A DNA stretch of 61,910 bases from Algibacter amylolyticus (lineage in GTDB: Bacteria; Bacteroidota; Bacteroidia; Flavobacteriales; Flavobacteriaceae): NCBI RefSeq assembly GCF_014202225.1, contig NZ_JACHGE010000013.1, forward strand, positions 1 through 61,910, written 5' to 3'. The notes below the pieces were generated by a model. It saw nothing but the letters and a program-made list of their open reading frames with translations, did no database searches and had not been told where the DNA came from. Shown in pieces: positions 45,786 through 53,640 of the stretch (positions are counted from its first letter, which is position 1; every line of letters starts with the position of its first letter). The position numbers were made by a program, and so were the translations under genes.

Positions 45786-47807
45786 ATGAGCAGCAAAAAA
45801 GAATTCGAAACAAGTATCTCATTTGATTTACCCAAAAATCAGTCAAATGTCATTAAAGTCATTGGTGTAGGTGGTGGTGGTAGTAATGCCATTAATCACA
45901 TGTTCCAGCAAGGTATAAAAGGTGTAGATTTTTATATCTGTAATACCGATGCACAAGCCTTACAAAACAGTGGTGTTCCAAATAAAATCCAATTAGGATT
46001 AGATTTAACCGAAGGGTTGGGTGCAGGAGCAAACCCAGATATTGGAGAGCAATCTGCAGTTGAGAGTTTTGATGATATCTCTCAAATGCTAGATACTAAT
46101 ACCAAAATGGTATTTATTACCGCCGGAATGGGCGGTGGTACAGGTACAGGAGCAGCACCTATAATTGCTAAAATGGCTAAAGATTTAGATATTTTAACAG
46201 TAGGTATTGTAACCATGCCGTTCCAGTTTGAAGGAAGAATGCGTATCGAACAATCTCAAAAGGGTATTGAGAAGTTAAGAAACGTGGTTGATTCTTTAAT
46301 TGTGATTAATAATAATAAACTTCGCGAGGTATACGGTAATCTTGGTTTTAAAGCAGGGTTCTCTAAAGCTGACGAGGTGTTATCTACCGCTGCTCGTGGT
46401 ATAGCCGAAGTTATTACACATCACTACACACAAAATATAGATTTACGTGATGCTAAAACCGTACTTAGTAATAGTGGTACTGCTATTATGGGTTCTGCCT
46501 TAGCATCAGGACAAAATCGTGCTCAAGATGCTATTCGAAAAGCTCTTGATTCACCATTATTAAACGATAATAAAATTACAGGTGCCAAAAACGTATTGTT
46601 GCTAATTGTTTCTGGTGCTCAAGAAATAACTATCGATGAAATAGGAGAAATTAATGATCACATACAAACCGAAGCCGGTCATGGTGCAAACATTATTATG
46701 GGTGTTGGTGAGGATGAATCGTTAGAGGAGTCAATTGCCGTAACCATAATTGCAACAGGTTTTGATATCGAGCAACAAGACGAGATTTCTAATACAGAAA
46801 CTAAAAAGGTAGTACATTCTTTAAGCGAAGAGCAAGATTTAGATGCTCAAGATAAAGAGCCTGTTATTATAGAACCTACTATAGTTTTAGAAGAAAAGAA
46901 AGAAGCTCCAGTTGTTCGTCATACTTTAGATTTAGAACCGGAAGAAGATGTGGTTTTTGTTAAAAAATCTGAGGTAAATAAAGTTGAAAGAGAAATAGAT
47001 TTAATACCAACTTCAGATCTTATTAAAAATATCAATGTGGTTTACGATGAGGTAAGCGCGAATATTTCTAGTTTAAATGAAGACGATAGTTTTATAATTA
47101 AGCCCGTAACTAGAATGGGTGCTGATTCTGAAAGTATTGCTGATGTTGAATTAATCTCAGATTATATTGAAGAAGAGAAACAAATCACTCTAACCTTCGA
47201 TATGCCATTAACGCCAACCAGCGATGAGTTTAAAAATGAAGATAAAGAAGAGGTAATTGAAAAAGTTGAAGAAAAAGCTGAAGCTACGATTACTCATGAT
47301 TTAACTGAAGAGGTTAAAAGCATTCCTGTAAATGATTACGTGGAGCTAGTTACGGTTAATGAAACGAATGAAGATGGCGATATTCGTTATACTTTACATG
47401 ATTATGCCGAGGCAGAAGGTGCTCAAACTAAGTCTAAACAAACTAGTAAAGAAGTTTTAGAAGATGTTGAAGAGGAAATCATTTTTGAAAAGAAAGTGGT
47501 TGTAGAACCTACAGTAAATGAAGAGGAAAATGATGAGGTAGATCCTATGAACAGTCCAATTTCAGATATGCTAAAAGAACGTGCCGAAGAGCGCAGACGC
47601 AAAATGAAAGACTTTAATTACAAGTTTAACAATGCTAAAATTGATGATATAGAAAAAGTACCAGCATATAAAAGGCAAGGTGTAGATTTAAAAGAAGCAA
47701 AACATTCATCAGAAACTAATATGTCGAGAACAAGTATTGGTTTAGATGATAATGATGATATTCAATTAAGAAGTAATAATTCATTCTTACATGATAATGT
47801 AGATTAA
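45786..47807 (+). CDS. ftsZ: Cell division GTPase FtsZ with long C-terminal tail
   Basis: FtsZ polymerises into the division ring. The GTP-binding part (about 15-330) has GVGGGGSNAINHM and the tubulin signature AGMGGGTGTGAAP. An acidic, disordered-looking tail of some 300 residues follows, much longer than the E. coli linker. The tail carries VPAYKRQGVDL at 625-635, which looks like the FtsA-binding C-terminal peptide (IPAFLRKQ in other bacteria). It ends the dcw cluster and is followed by a terminator. Confidence 0.97.
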   Translation: MSSKKEFETSISFDLPKNQSNVIKVIGVGGGGSNAINHMFQQGIKGVDFYICNTDAQALQNSGVPNKIQLGLDLTEGLGAGANPDIGEQSAVESFDDISQMLDTNTKMVFITAGMGGGTGTGAAPIIAKMAKDLDILTVGIVTMPFQFEGRMRIEQSQKGIEKLRNVVDSLIVINNNKLREVYGNLGFKAGFSKADEVLSTAARGIAEVITHHYTQNIDLRDAKTVLSNSGTAIMGSALASGQNRAQDAIRKALDSPLLNDNKITGAKNVLLLIVSGAQEITIDEIGEINDHIQTEAGHGANIIMGVGEDESLEESIAVTIIATGFDIEQQDEISNTETKKVVHSLSEEQDLDAQDKEPVIIEPTIVLEEKKEAPVVRHTLDLEPEEDVVFVKKSEVNKVEREIDLIPTSDLIKNINVVYDEVSANISSLNEDDSFIIKPVTRMGADSESIADVELISDYIEEEKQITLTFDMPLTPTSDEFKNEDKEEVIEKVEEKAEATITHDLTEEVKSIPVNDYVELVTVNETNEDGDIRYTLHDYAEAEGAQTKSKQTSKEVLEDVEEEIIFEKKVVVEPTVNEEENDEVDPMNSPISDMLKERAEERRRKMKDFNYKFNNAKIDDIEKVPAYKRQGVDLKEAKHSSETNMSRTSIGLDDNDDIQLRSNNSFLHDNVD

Positions 47808-47839
47808 TTATAGACCATTTATTAAAGTGTGTTATTTAT

Positions 47840-47875
47840 AAGCCCGAAAAGTTCCCTCAACTTTTCGGGCTTTTT
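47840..47875 (+). terminator. Terminator of the dcw cluster
   Basis: AAGCCCGAAAAG (47840-47851) pairs perfectly with CTTTTCGGGCTT (47861-47872) and a T-run follows. Confidence 0.93.
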
Positions 47876-47890
47876 ATTAGGTGTTATTTT

Positions 47891-47915
47891 GTCATTTCCT
47901 CGAAGGAGGGAATCT
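47891..47915. repeat. Short REP-like palindrome (copy 3)
   Basis: GTCATTTCCTCGAAGGAGGG followed by AATCT is an imperfect palindrome related to the copy at 30917-30941. Elements of this type (GTCATTCC...GGAATC) are common between genes in flavobacteria. Confidence 0.5.
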
Positions 47916-47989
47916 TTTTAATTACTAATTTTAGTCTTCAAGCATCTAACTTTTTTCTATCTTCGCAGTACAGTAAATAATAAAAAAAT

Positions 47990-48439
47990 ATGGGTTTACA
48001 ACAAGAAGTAATGACGGCTTTAAAAGCAGCGATGAAATCAAAAGACCAAACGGCTTTAACGGCTTTACGTGCGGTTAAATCGGCTATTTTGTTAGCACAA
48101 ACAGAAAGTGGTGCAAAAGAAGAATTAACAGAAGAGCAAGAGCTAAAAATACTTCAAAAACTAGTTAAGCAACGTAAGGATAGTGCGGCTATTTATTTAG
48201 AACAAGATAGAAAGGATTTGGCATTACCGGAAATTGATGAAGCTGAGGTTATTAGTCAGTTTCTGCCAGAGGCCTTAACCGACGAAGAAATTGAAAAAGT
48301 TGTTGTGGCCACTATCCAGCAAGTAGGAGCAGATGGTATGAAAGATATGGGTAAGGTTATGGGTATGGTAAGTAAAGAATTGGCTGGACAAGCTGATGGA
48401 AAAACCATTTCTAATATTGTTAAGGCAAAATTATCTTAA
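47990..48439 (+). CDS. GatB/YqeY-domain protein
   Basis: The 149-residue protein matches the YqeY family, related to the C-terminal domain of the GatB amidotransferase subunit. It begins LQQEVMTALKAAMKSKDQTALTALRAVKSAI and has QRKDSAAIYLEQDRKDLA and the late GKVMGMVSKELAGQADGKTISNIVK. Family members may bind tRNA, but no activity is established. It directly follows the dcw cluster as in other flavobacteria. Confidence 0.93.
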   Translation: MGLQQEVMTALKAAMKSKDQTALTALRAVKSAILLAQTESGAKEELTEEQELKILQKLVKQRKDSAAIYLEQDRKDLALPEIDEAEVISQFLPEALTDEEIEKVVVATIQQVGADGMKDMGKVMGMVSKELAGQADGKTISNIVKAKLS

Positions 48440-48461
48440 TTGCTATATTAAATAGTTTCGA

Positions 48462-48704
48462 ATGATTTATTATGTTTATGTCATTAGTAGTGAAAAAGAT
48501 AATCGTTTGTTTAAAGGGTTAACTAATGATTTACAAAAAAAAATTGCCCAACATAATATGGGAGAACATAAAGAAACAAAAGAACACAGGCCTTGGGTTT
48601 TAGTGTATTCTAAAGTGTTTACTTCTCGAGTTAAAGCAAAAGAGTATGAAAACTATTTAAAGGCAGAGGAAGGCATGGAGTTTTTAAAAAATAAATTGAA
48701 ATAA
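48462..48704 (+). CDS. GIY-YIG-fold protein with altered active site
   Basis: The 80-residue protein has the single-domain GIY-YIG nuclease outline (UvrC N-terminal-like): YYVYVISS at the start, then LTNDLQKKIAQHN, and AKEYENYLK near the end. The second motif YIG is replaced by FKG and the usual Arg of the following helix (DLxxRLxxHN) is Lys, though the metal-binding Glu is kept. It may be a weak or inactive nuclease. It lies just ahead of a tRNA gene. Confidence 0.8.
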   Translation: MIYYVYVISSEKDNRLFKGLTNDLQKKIAQHNMGEHKETKEHRPWVLVYSKVFTSRVKAKEYENYLKAEEGMEFLKNKLK

Positions 48705-48713
48705 TAATTAAAT

Positions 48714-48787
48714 GGCTGCGTAGTTCAACTGGATAGAATATCAGATTTCGGCTCTGAGGGTTGGGGGTTCGAATCCCTTCGCGGTCA
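48714..48787 (+). tRNA. tRNA-Arg (UCG)
   Basis: A 74-nt cloverleaf can be drawn with acceptor arms GGCTGCG and CGCGGTC, D-arm around AACTGGATA, anticodon stem TCAGA/TCTGA with loop TTTCGGC (anticodon TCG), and T-arm loop TTCGAAT. The acceptor and T stems each carry two G-U pairs. CCA is not encoded. A terminator follows. Confidence 0.88.
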
Positions 48788-48790
48788 CAA

Positions 48791-48820
48791 AAAAAAGCGC
48801 TTCATATGAAGTGCTTTTTT
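48791..48820 (+). terminator. Terminator after tRNA-Arg
   Basis: AAAAAAGCGCTTCAT (48791-48805) pairs with ATGAAGTGCTTTTTT (48806-48820), with a single G-U pair and T-run. It is usable in both directions and also lies behind ohr. Confidence 0.88.
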
Positions 48821-48839
48821 TAATTATAAATGAATTTTA

Positions 48840-49268
48840 TTATTCATCTAATAATAAGTTCAATCTAACTGTTATGTTATCTCGCGTAGCTTTGCTAAAC
48901 GGGCAAATTTCATGGGCTTTTTCAACTAAATCCTCACCTGTTTTAACATCTACACCCGGTATGTAACAATCTAGGGTGGCTTCTAAAAAGAATCCATCAT
49001 CATCTTTACAGAATCCTATTATAGCAGTTACGCTTAATTTATCGTTATCAATTTTAATTTTTTCATTTTCAGCAACTGCTTGTATGGCGCCGCCAAAGCA
49101 CGCGGCATAAGCTGCTCCAAAAAACTGTTCTGGATTAGCACCATCACCTCCAGAGCCACCCATAGATTTTGGTACCGATAAATTAAAATCCAATGGACCA
49201 TCTTCCGATTTTACCTTTCCTTTTCGACCTCCTGTGGCTAGTGTGGTCGCTTCATATAATGTTTTCAT
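48840..49268 (-). CDS. ohr: Organic hydroperoxide resistance protein (Ohr/OsmC)
   Basis: Ohr is a thiol peroxidase that reduces fatty-acid and other organic hydroperoxides. The 142-residue sequence carries both reactive cysteines in the correct frames: YAACFGGAI near residue 57 and HEICPFSKATR near residue 122. The N-terminal LYEATTLATGGRKG and GANPEQFF with the catalytic Arg region are typical. The CPFS variant replaces the more usual CPYS. Confidence 0.93.
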   Translation of the reverse strand: MKTLYEATTLATGGRKGKVKSEDGPLDFNLSVPKSMGGSGGDGANPEQFFGAAYAACFGGAIQAVAENEKIKIDNDKLSVTAIIGFCKDDDGFFLEATLDCYIPGVDVKTGEDLVEKAHEICPFSKATRDNITVRLNLLLDE

Positions 49269-49469
49269 ATCTTTTTTTTAAGTTATTCCTTAAATATACT
49301 ATCTAGACTATAGTAAATGAAATGATCATTCTTAAATTTCTCATAAAATTATAAAGAAATCTATGGTTTTTCTTAAAAGCACATTGTTTGGACCAAGTTT
49401 TCTTTAATAAGACTAAATAATAGGCTAAATAGGTTAATTTTACAGTGCCTTAAATCATATTTATATCAT

Positions 49470-50333
49470 TTGGAAACTAATCCGGATTCATATTATATAG
49501 GAACAATTATTCTATCTATCCTGATAGGACTTGTAATTGTTTTAGTACTTATTTTTATTAGAAAAATAATTACCAGCATACTGGATGGGGTAGAAATGAC
49601 TTATACTTTTTTTACTAATCGTCCCGCATTTGTACATTTCTATCTTTTTCGTAAAACGCTAACTAGAAGTCAAACCAAAATATTAACTGAGCAGTTTACA
49701 TTTTATAGGCGGTTAGATGCTAAAAACCAAAGCTATTTTAGGCATCGTGTTACAACTTTTATGCAAAGTAAGGTGTTTGTAGGTAAAGCGGGTTTTGAGA
49801 TAACAGACGAGGTAAAAGTGCTAGTGTCTGCCACGGCAATGATGCTTACTTTCGGATTTAGAGATTTTAGTATTAAGGCCGTTAAAAATATTGTTATTTA
49901 CCCAACCAAATACTTCTCTGAAGTAAATAAAGTTTATCATAAAGGAGAGTTTAACGCAAACCTAAATACTTTAGTACTATCTTGGGATAGTTTTTTAGAT
50001 GGTTACCGTATTGAAGATGATAAACTAAATTTAGGGATTCACGAATTTGCACATGCTATTCATTTTAATTGTATTTATCAAGAGGATATAAATTCTGTGA
50101 TTTTTATAGATACTTTTAATGAGCTTAGAGCGTTGCTTGCTAAAGATGAAATTTTAAAAAATAAATTAGTATCATCAGAGTATTTAAGGCACTACGCCTT
50201 TACCAACGATTTTGAGCTGCTAGCCGTTATTCTAGAAACCTTTATTGAAACACCGCAAGCCTTTAGAAATCAATTTCCTTTAATTTATTTTAAGGTTAGG
50301 CAAATGCTCAATTTTAATTTTCCGCGCTACTAG
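49470..50333 (+). CDS. MtfA-like zinc metallopeptidase (M90)
   Basis: An N-terminal membrane helix (about 9-28) is followed by a soluble domain with the zinc site HEFAHAIHF (HExxH at 191-195) and a later Glu-rich segment FELLAVILETFIETP that supplies the third ligand in the family. This matches MtfA/M90 peptidases, which in E. coli act on sugar-uptake regulation. The membrane anchor is unlike E. coli MtfA. The start codon is TTG, placed directly before the membrane segment. Confidence 0.85.
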   Translation: METNPDSYYIGTIILSILIGLVIVLVLIFIRKIITSILDGVEMTYTFFTNRPAFVHFYLFRKTLTRSQTKILTEQFTFYRRLDAKNQSYFRHRVTTFMQSKVFVGKAGFEITDEVKVLVSATAMMLTFGFRDFSIKAVKNIVIYPTKYFSEVNKVYHKGEFNANLNTLVLSWDSFLDGYRIEDDKLNLGIHEFAHAIHFNCIYQEDINSVIFIDTFNELRALLAKDEILKNKLVSSEYLRHYAFTNDFELLAVILETFIETPQAFRNQFPLIYFKVRQMLNFNFPRY

Positions 50334-50350
50334 TACTTTAGTCATGACTT

Positions 50351-50361
50351 TTATCATAAAA
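50351..50361 (+). promoter_or_regulatory. Motif upstream of first CBS gene
   Basis: TTATCATAAAA starts 62 bases before the ATG of the first CBS gene. The same 11 bases are found at the same distance before the second CBS gene. Confidence 0.4.
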
Positions 50362-50412
50362 AAGGAAGCTAAGGTTATGTAATTTTATAGTATAAACTTA
50401 AGCTATAATGTT

Positions 50413-50832
50413 ATGATACGAAAAGCACCAATTTCAATGATAATGACCCAGGATGTTATAACATTGAACAAAACAGATAAACTTGAAACTGCCGAGCATT
50501 TATTTAAAAAATATAAAATAAGACATATTCCTGTAGTTAATGGTCATGTAATTGTAGGTATGCTTAGTTATAGTGACTTGTTACGACTTAGTTTTGCCGA
50601 TATTACCAACGAAGATGAGAGTGCTGTAGATGTTATGGTATATAATATGTTTACTATCGATCAAGTAATGAAACGCAATATTGTAACGGTTTCTTCTACA
50701 AGTTCCATAAAAGAAGTTGCTGAGTTATTGGCGTCTAAAGAATTTCATGCGCTTCCAGTAGTGGATAATAACACATTAAAAGGTATTGTTACTACAACCG
50801 ATTTAATAAAGTATTTGCTAAAACAATTTTAG
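50413..50832 (+). CDS. Paired-CBS-domain protein (first copy)
   Basis: The 139-residue protein consists only of two CBS domains, the first with RHIPVVNGHVIVGMLSYSDLL and the second with FHALPVVDNNTLKGIVTTTDLI. Such stand-alone Bateman modules sense adenosine nucleotides or bind partner proteins. A nearly equal gene follows. About half of the residues are identical and no gap is needed to align them. Confidence 0.9.
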   Translation: MIRKAPISMIMTQDVITLNKTDKLETAEHLFKKYKIRHIPVVNGHVIVGMLSYSDLLRLSFADITNEDESAVDVMVYNMFTIDQVMKRNIVTVSSTSSIKEVAELLASKEFHALPVVDNNTLKGIVTTTDLIKYLLKQF

Positions 50833-50882
50833 GGACACTATAGTTCACAGTGGGTTGAATATTATTTTAGGATAAGTGATAA

Positions 50883-50893
50883 TTATCATAAAA
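50883..50893 (+). promoter_or_regulatory. Motif upstream of second CBS gene
   Basis: TTATCATAAAA starts 62 bases before the ATG, as at the first copy. It overlaps a perfect 12-base palindrome TGATAATTATCA at 50877-50888. Confidence 0.4.
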
Positions 50894-50944
50894 TCAATCT
50901 AATTTCTGAAGTAAATTTACCTTGTAACTTTAAATATATACGCC

Positions 50945-51364
50945 ATGGTACCACACATTCCGATTTCTACGATAATGACTAAAAATATTATTGCAATTAG
51001 CCCTAGAGAGGATTTAGATAGGGTAGAGATGTTGTTTAATAGACATAAAATTAAACATATGCCAGTAGTTTCGCATGGTGTAATAGTAGGTATGCTTAGT
51101 TTTACCGATTTAATGCGTATTAGTTTTGCCGAAAGTGCAGCAGAAGGTAGCCGAACAGTTAATTCTGTAGTCTATAATGCCTTTACCATAGAACAAGTTA
51201 TGGCTAAAGATGTTGTTACGGTATCTAGCGACACTTCTATTAAGGACGTAGCAAAATTATTAGCAGATCGCGAGTTTCATGCGGTTCCTGTGGTAGATGA
51301 TGGTGTACCCGTTGGTATTGTATCGTCAACCGATTTACTGTATTATTTGGTTAAGCAAATTTAA
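50945..51364 (+). CDS. Paired-CBS-domain protein (second copy)
   Basis: This is the tandem duplicate of the preceding gene, also 139 residues, with KHMPVVSHGVIVGMLSFTDLM and FHAVPVVDDGVPVGIVSSTDLL. The differences are spread evenly, which suggests an old duplication with both copies kept under selection. Its end overlaps the convergent rpe gene by 4 bases. Confidence 0.9.
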   Translation: MVPHIPISTIMTKNIIAISPREDLDRVEMLFNRHKIKHMPVVSHGVIVGMLSFTDLMRISFAESAAEGSRTVNSVVYNAFTIEQVMAKDVVTVSSDTSIKDVAKLLADREFHAVPVVDDGVPVGIVSSTDLLYYLVKQI

Positions 51365-52023
51365 GAATTAGCAAGCGTTTTTAATTCTTTTATGGTTTCA
51401 GTCTGGTTAGTGCTTTTAAAAACATGACTTCCGGCAACAAATACATCGGCACCAGCTTCAACTAGTTTCTTAATGTTTTTGTTGGTAACACCACCATCAA
51501 TTTCAATTCGGGTGTTTAAACCTTGATCCGTAATCATTTTGCGTAATTTTTTTACGCGGTTGTACGTGATGTCTTCAAACTTTTGGCCACCAAAACCTGG
51601 GTTTATAGACATAAGTAAAACCATGTAACATTTAGGTAAAATATCTTCTAGAACAGAAACTGGTGTAGTTAAGTTTAATACAACACCAGCTTTACAACCT
51701 GCATCTTCTATTTGAGTAAGGGTGCGGTGTAAATGTACTGTAGATTCATGGTGCACGGTTATAATATCTGCTCCAACTTTAGCAAACTCTTCAATATAAC
51801 GTTCTGGCTTTTCAATCATTAAGTGAACATCTAATGGCTTGGTTGCATGCTTTTTTATAGCTGCAATTACTGGCATACCATATGAGATGTTTGGTACAAA
51901 ATGCCCATCCATTACATCAATATGAAACCAATCGGCATCACTATTGTTAACCATTTCTGTATCACGTTGTAAATTGCCAAAATCGGCAGCTAGCATTGAA
52001 GGCGCAATTAATTTAGAAGCCAT
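51361..52023 (-). CDS. rpe: Ribulose-phosphate 3-epimerase
   Basis: Rpe interconverts ribulose-5-phosphate and xylulose-5-phosphate in the pentose phosphate pathway. The 220-residue TIM barrel shows SMLAADFGNLQRD, DWFHIDVMDGHFVPNIS, LDVHLMIEKPE, MSINPGFGGQKF and IDGGVTNKNI, the full set of family motifs. A BLUF gene lies upstream on the same strand. Confidence 0.97.
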   Translation of the reverse strand: MASKLIAPSMLAADFGNLQRDTEMVNNSDADWFHIDVMDGHFVPNISYGMPVIAAIKKHATKPLDVHLMIEKPERYIEEFAKVGADIITVHHESTVHLHRTLTQIEDAGCKAGVVLNLTTPVSVLEDILPKCYMVLLMSINPGFGGQKFEDITYNRVKKLRKMITDQGLNTRIEIDGGVTNKNIKKLVEAGADVFVAGSHVFKSTNQTETIKELKTLANS

Positions 52024-52066
52024 TTTAATATTTTTTGTTTTGTTTTCGCAAATCTAAAGTTTTTTA

Positions 52067-52474
52067 TTAGTCAGAACTTAATAGATCTTCAATAATTTGT
52101 AAAAAAATAGCTTTGGACTCACATTCTTTATTTTCTAGGTGTGTTAGATAATCTTGTAAGCTATAAAGTGCGTCAAGATCGTCAATAATGGTGTAGTTTG
52201 TATTAAAATCTTTAAAACTAAGTTTGGTAATAGAGGTGTTTACTAATTCAATAATATTAGAATGTCTATTATCTATTTTTATTTTTTCAAAAAGAACATC
52301 TATGAGTATGGGTTGGCCTTCTATAATTTGAAAAAAAGCACTATCTTTTTTAACCAGCACACCTGTAATGTTGTTGGTGTTATTTTTGGTTTGCGTTTCG
52401 TTAAACAAGGCTTCAAAGCCCATTATGTCTATGTTTGGTTTTACCTTGCTTGTGTAACAAATAGTTTTTAGCAT
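52067..52474 (-). CDS. BLUF-domain blue-light sensor
   Basis: BLUF domains bind FAD and sense blue light. The 135-residue protein keeps the key flavin-contacting residues: Tyr7 in ICYTSK, Asn31 before NITGVLV, and Gln49 in FFQIIEG. The later Trp/Met switch region reads FNTNYTII, so the semi-conserved Trp is missing. There is no output domain, so it must act through a partner. It lies 43 bases upstream of rpe and may share its transcript. Confidence 0.88.
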   Translation of the reverse strand: MLKTICYTSKVKPNIDIMGFEALFNETQTKNNTNNITGVLVKKDSAFFQIIEGQPILIDVLFEKIKIDNRHSNIIELVNTSITKLSFKDFNTNYTIIDDLDALYSLQDYLTHLENKECESKAIFLQIIEDLLSSD

Positions 52475-52528
52475 ATTACTAATATTAATGTTTGGTGATT
52501 TAAAATTATGCGTTTTCTAAAATGAATA

Positions 52529-52553
52529 AACCCGCGGTAATCAGCCGCGGGTT
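52529..52553 (-). terminator. Terminator of rpoD
   Basis: AACCCGCGG (52529-52537) pairs with CCGCGGGTT (52545-52553) around a 7-base loop. On the minus strand it lies 80 bases behind the rpoD stop and is followed by a weak T-rich run. Confidence 0.7.
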
Positions 52554-52632
52554 CTTTCATCAATCAAAAAACGAACAGTTATGTTGTAACTGTTGTTACT
52601 ATAATTTAGTCGTAATTCTTAACAGAAAATTA

Positions 52633-53496
52633 CTAGCCTAAATATGTTTTTAATATTTTACTTCTAGACGTGTGTTTTAATCTACGAATAGCTTTTTCTT
52701 TAATTTGTCTTACACGCTCACGTGTTAAATCGAACGTTTCACCAATTTCTTCTAACGTCATTGGGTGTTGGTTTCCTAAACCAAAGTATAAACGAATAAC
52801 ATCTGCTTCACGAGGTGTTAATGTTTCTAAAGCACGCTCAATTTCGGTGCGTAAAGATTCATGTAACAATTCGCGATCTGGGTTTGGAGACTCGCCCGAG
52901 TTTAATACATCGTATAAGTTAGAATCTTCACCTTCTACTAAAGGGGCATCCATACTAACGTGACGACCAGAATTTTTCATAGACTCTTTAACATCATTAA
53001 TAGTCATATCCAATTCTTTTGCAATTTCTTCGGCAGAAGGTGGACGTTCATGACTTTGCTCTAAAAAAGCAAATGTTTTATTAATTTTATTAATAGAACC
53101 AATTTTGTTTAATGGTAAACGTACAATACGAGATTGCTCTGCTAATGCTTGAAGAATCGATTGACGAATCCACCAAACGGCGTACGATATAAATTTAAAA
53201 CCACGAGTTTCATCAAAACGTTGTGCAGCTTTAATTAAACCTAAGTTTCCTTCATTAATTAAATCGGGTAATGTTAAGCCTTGGTTTTGGTATTGTTTAG
53301 CAACAGATACAACGAAACGTAAATTAGCCTTCGTTAACTTTTCTAAAGCTACTTGATCGCCAGCTTTAATACGTTGCGCTAATTCAACTTCCTCGTCGGC
53401 TGTAATTAAATCAACCTTACCAATTTCCTGTAGATATTTATCTAACGAAGCGGTTTCTCTATTGGTAACCTGCTTCGTAATTTTAAGTTGTCTCAT
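52633..53496 (-). CDS. rpoD: Primary RNA polymerase sigma factor
   Basis: The 287-residue short form of the primary sigma factor is characteristic of Bacteroidetes, which lack the long region 1.1. Region 1.2 ([18 protein letters not shown]), region 2 with the -10 recognition helix [19 protein letters not shown], region 3 and region 4 with [14 protein letters not shown] and the helix-turn-helix [24 protein letters not shown] are present. It directs the TAnnTTTG promoters seen in this window. Confidence 0.96.
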   Translation of the reverse strand: MRQLKITKQVTNRETASLDKYLQEIGKVDLITADEEVELAQRIKAGDQVALEKLTKANLRFVVSVAKQYQNQGLTLPDLINEGNLGLIKAAQRFDETRGFKFISYAVWWIRQSILQALAEQSRIVRLPLNKIGSINKINKTFAFLEQSHERPPSAEEIAKELDMTINDVKESMKNSGRHVSMDAPLVEGEDSNLYDVLNSGESPNPDRELLHESLRTEIERALETLTPREADVIRLYFGLGNQHPMTLEEIGETFDLTRERVRQIKEKAIRRLKHTSRSKILKTYLG

Positions 53497-53640
53497 TTAA
53501 TGTGTCCTGAATTTAATTTGTGAATAAATAGGTCGTTCAATAGTTATACGTTACAACGATTCAAAATGTTACAAAAAAGTTTATTTATTTTTTAATTTCT
53601 ATATCTTGCAGAAAATTTTCAAGTCCTAAATGACCTATTT

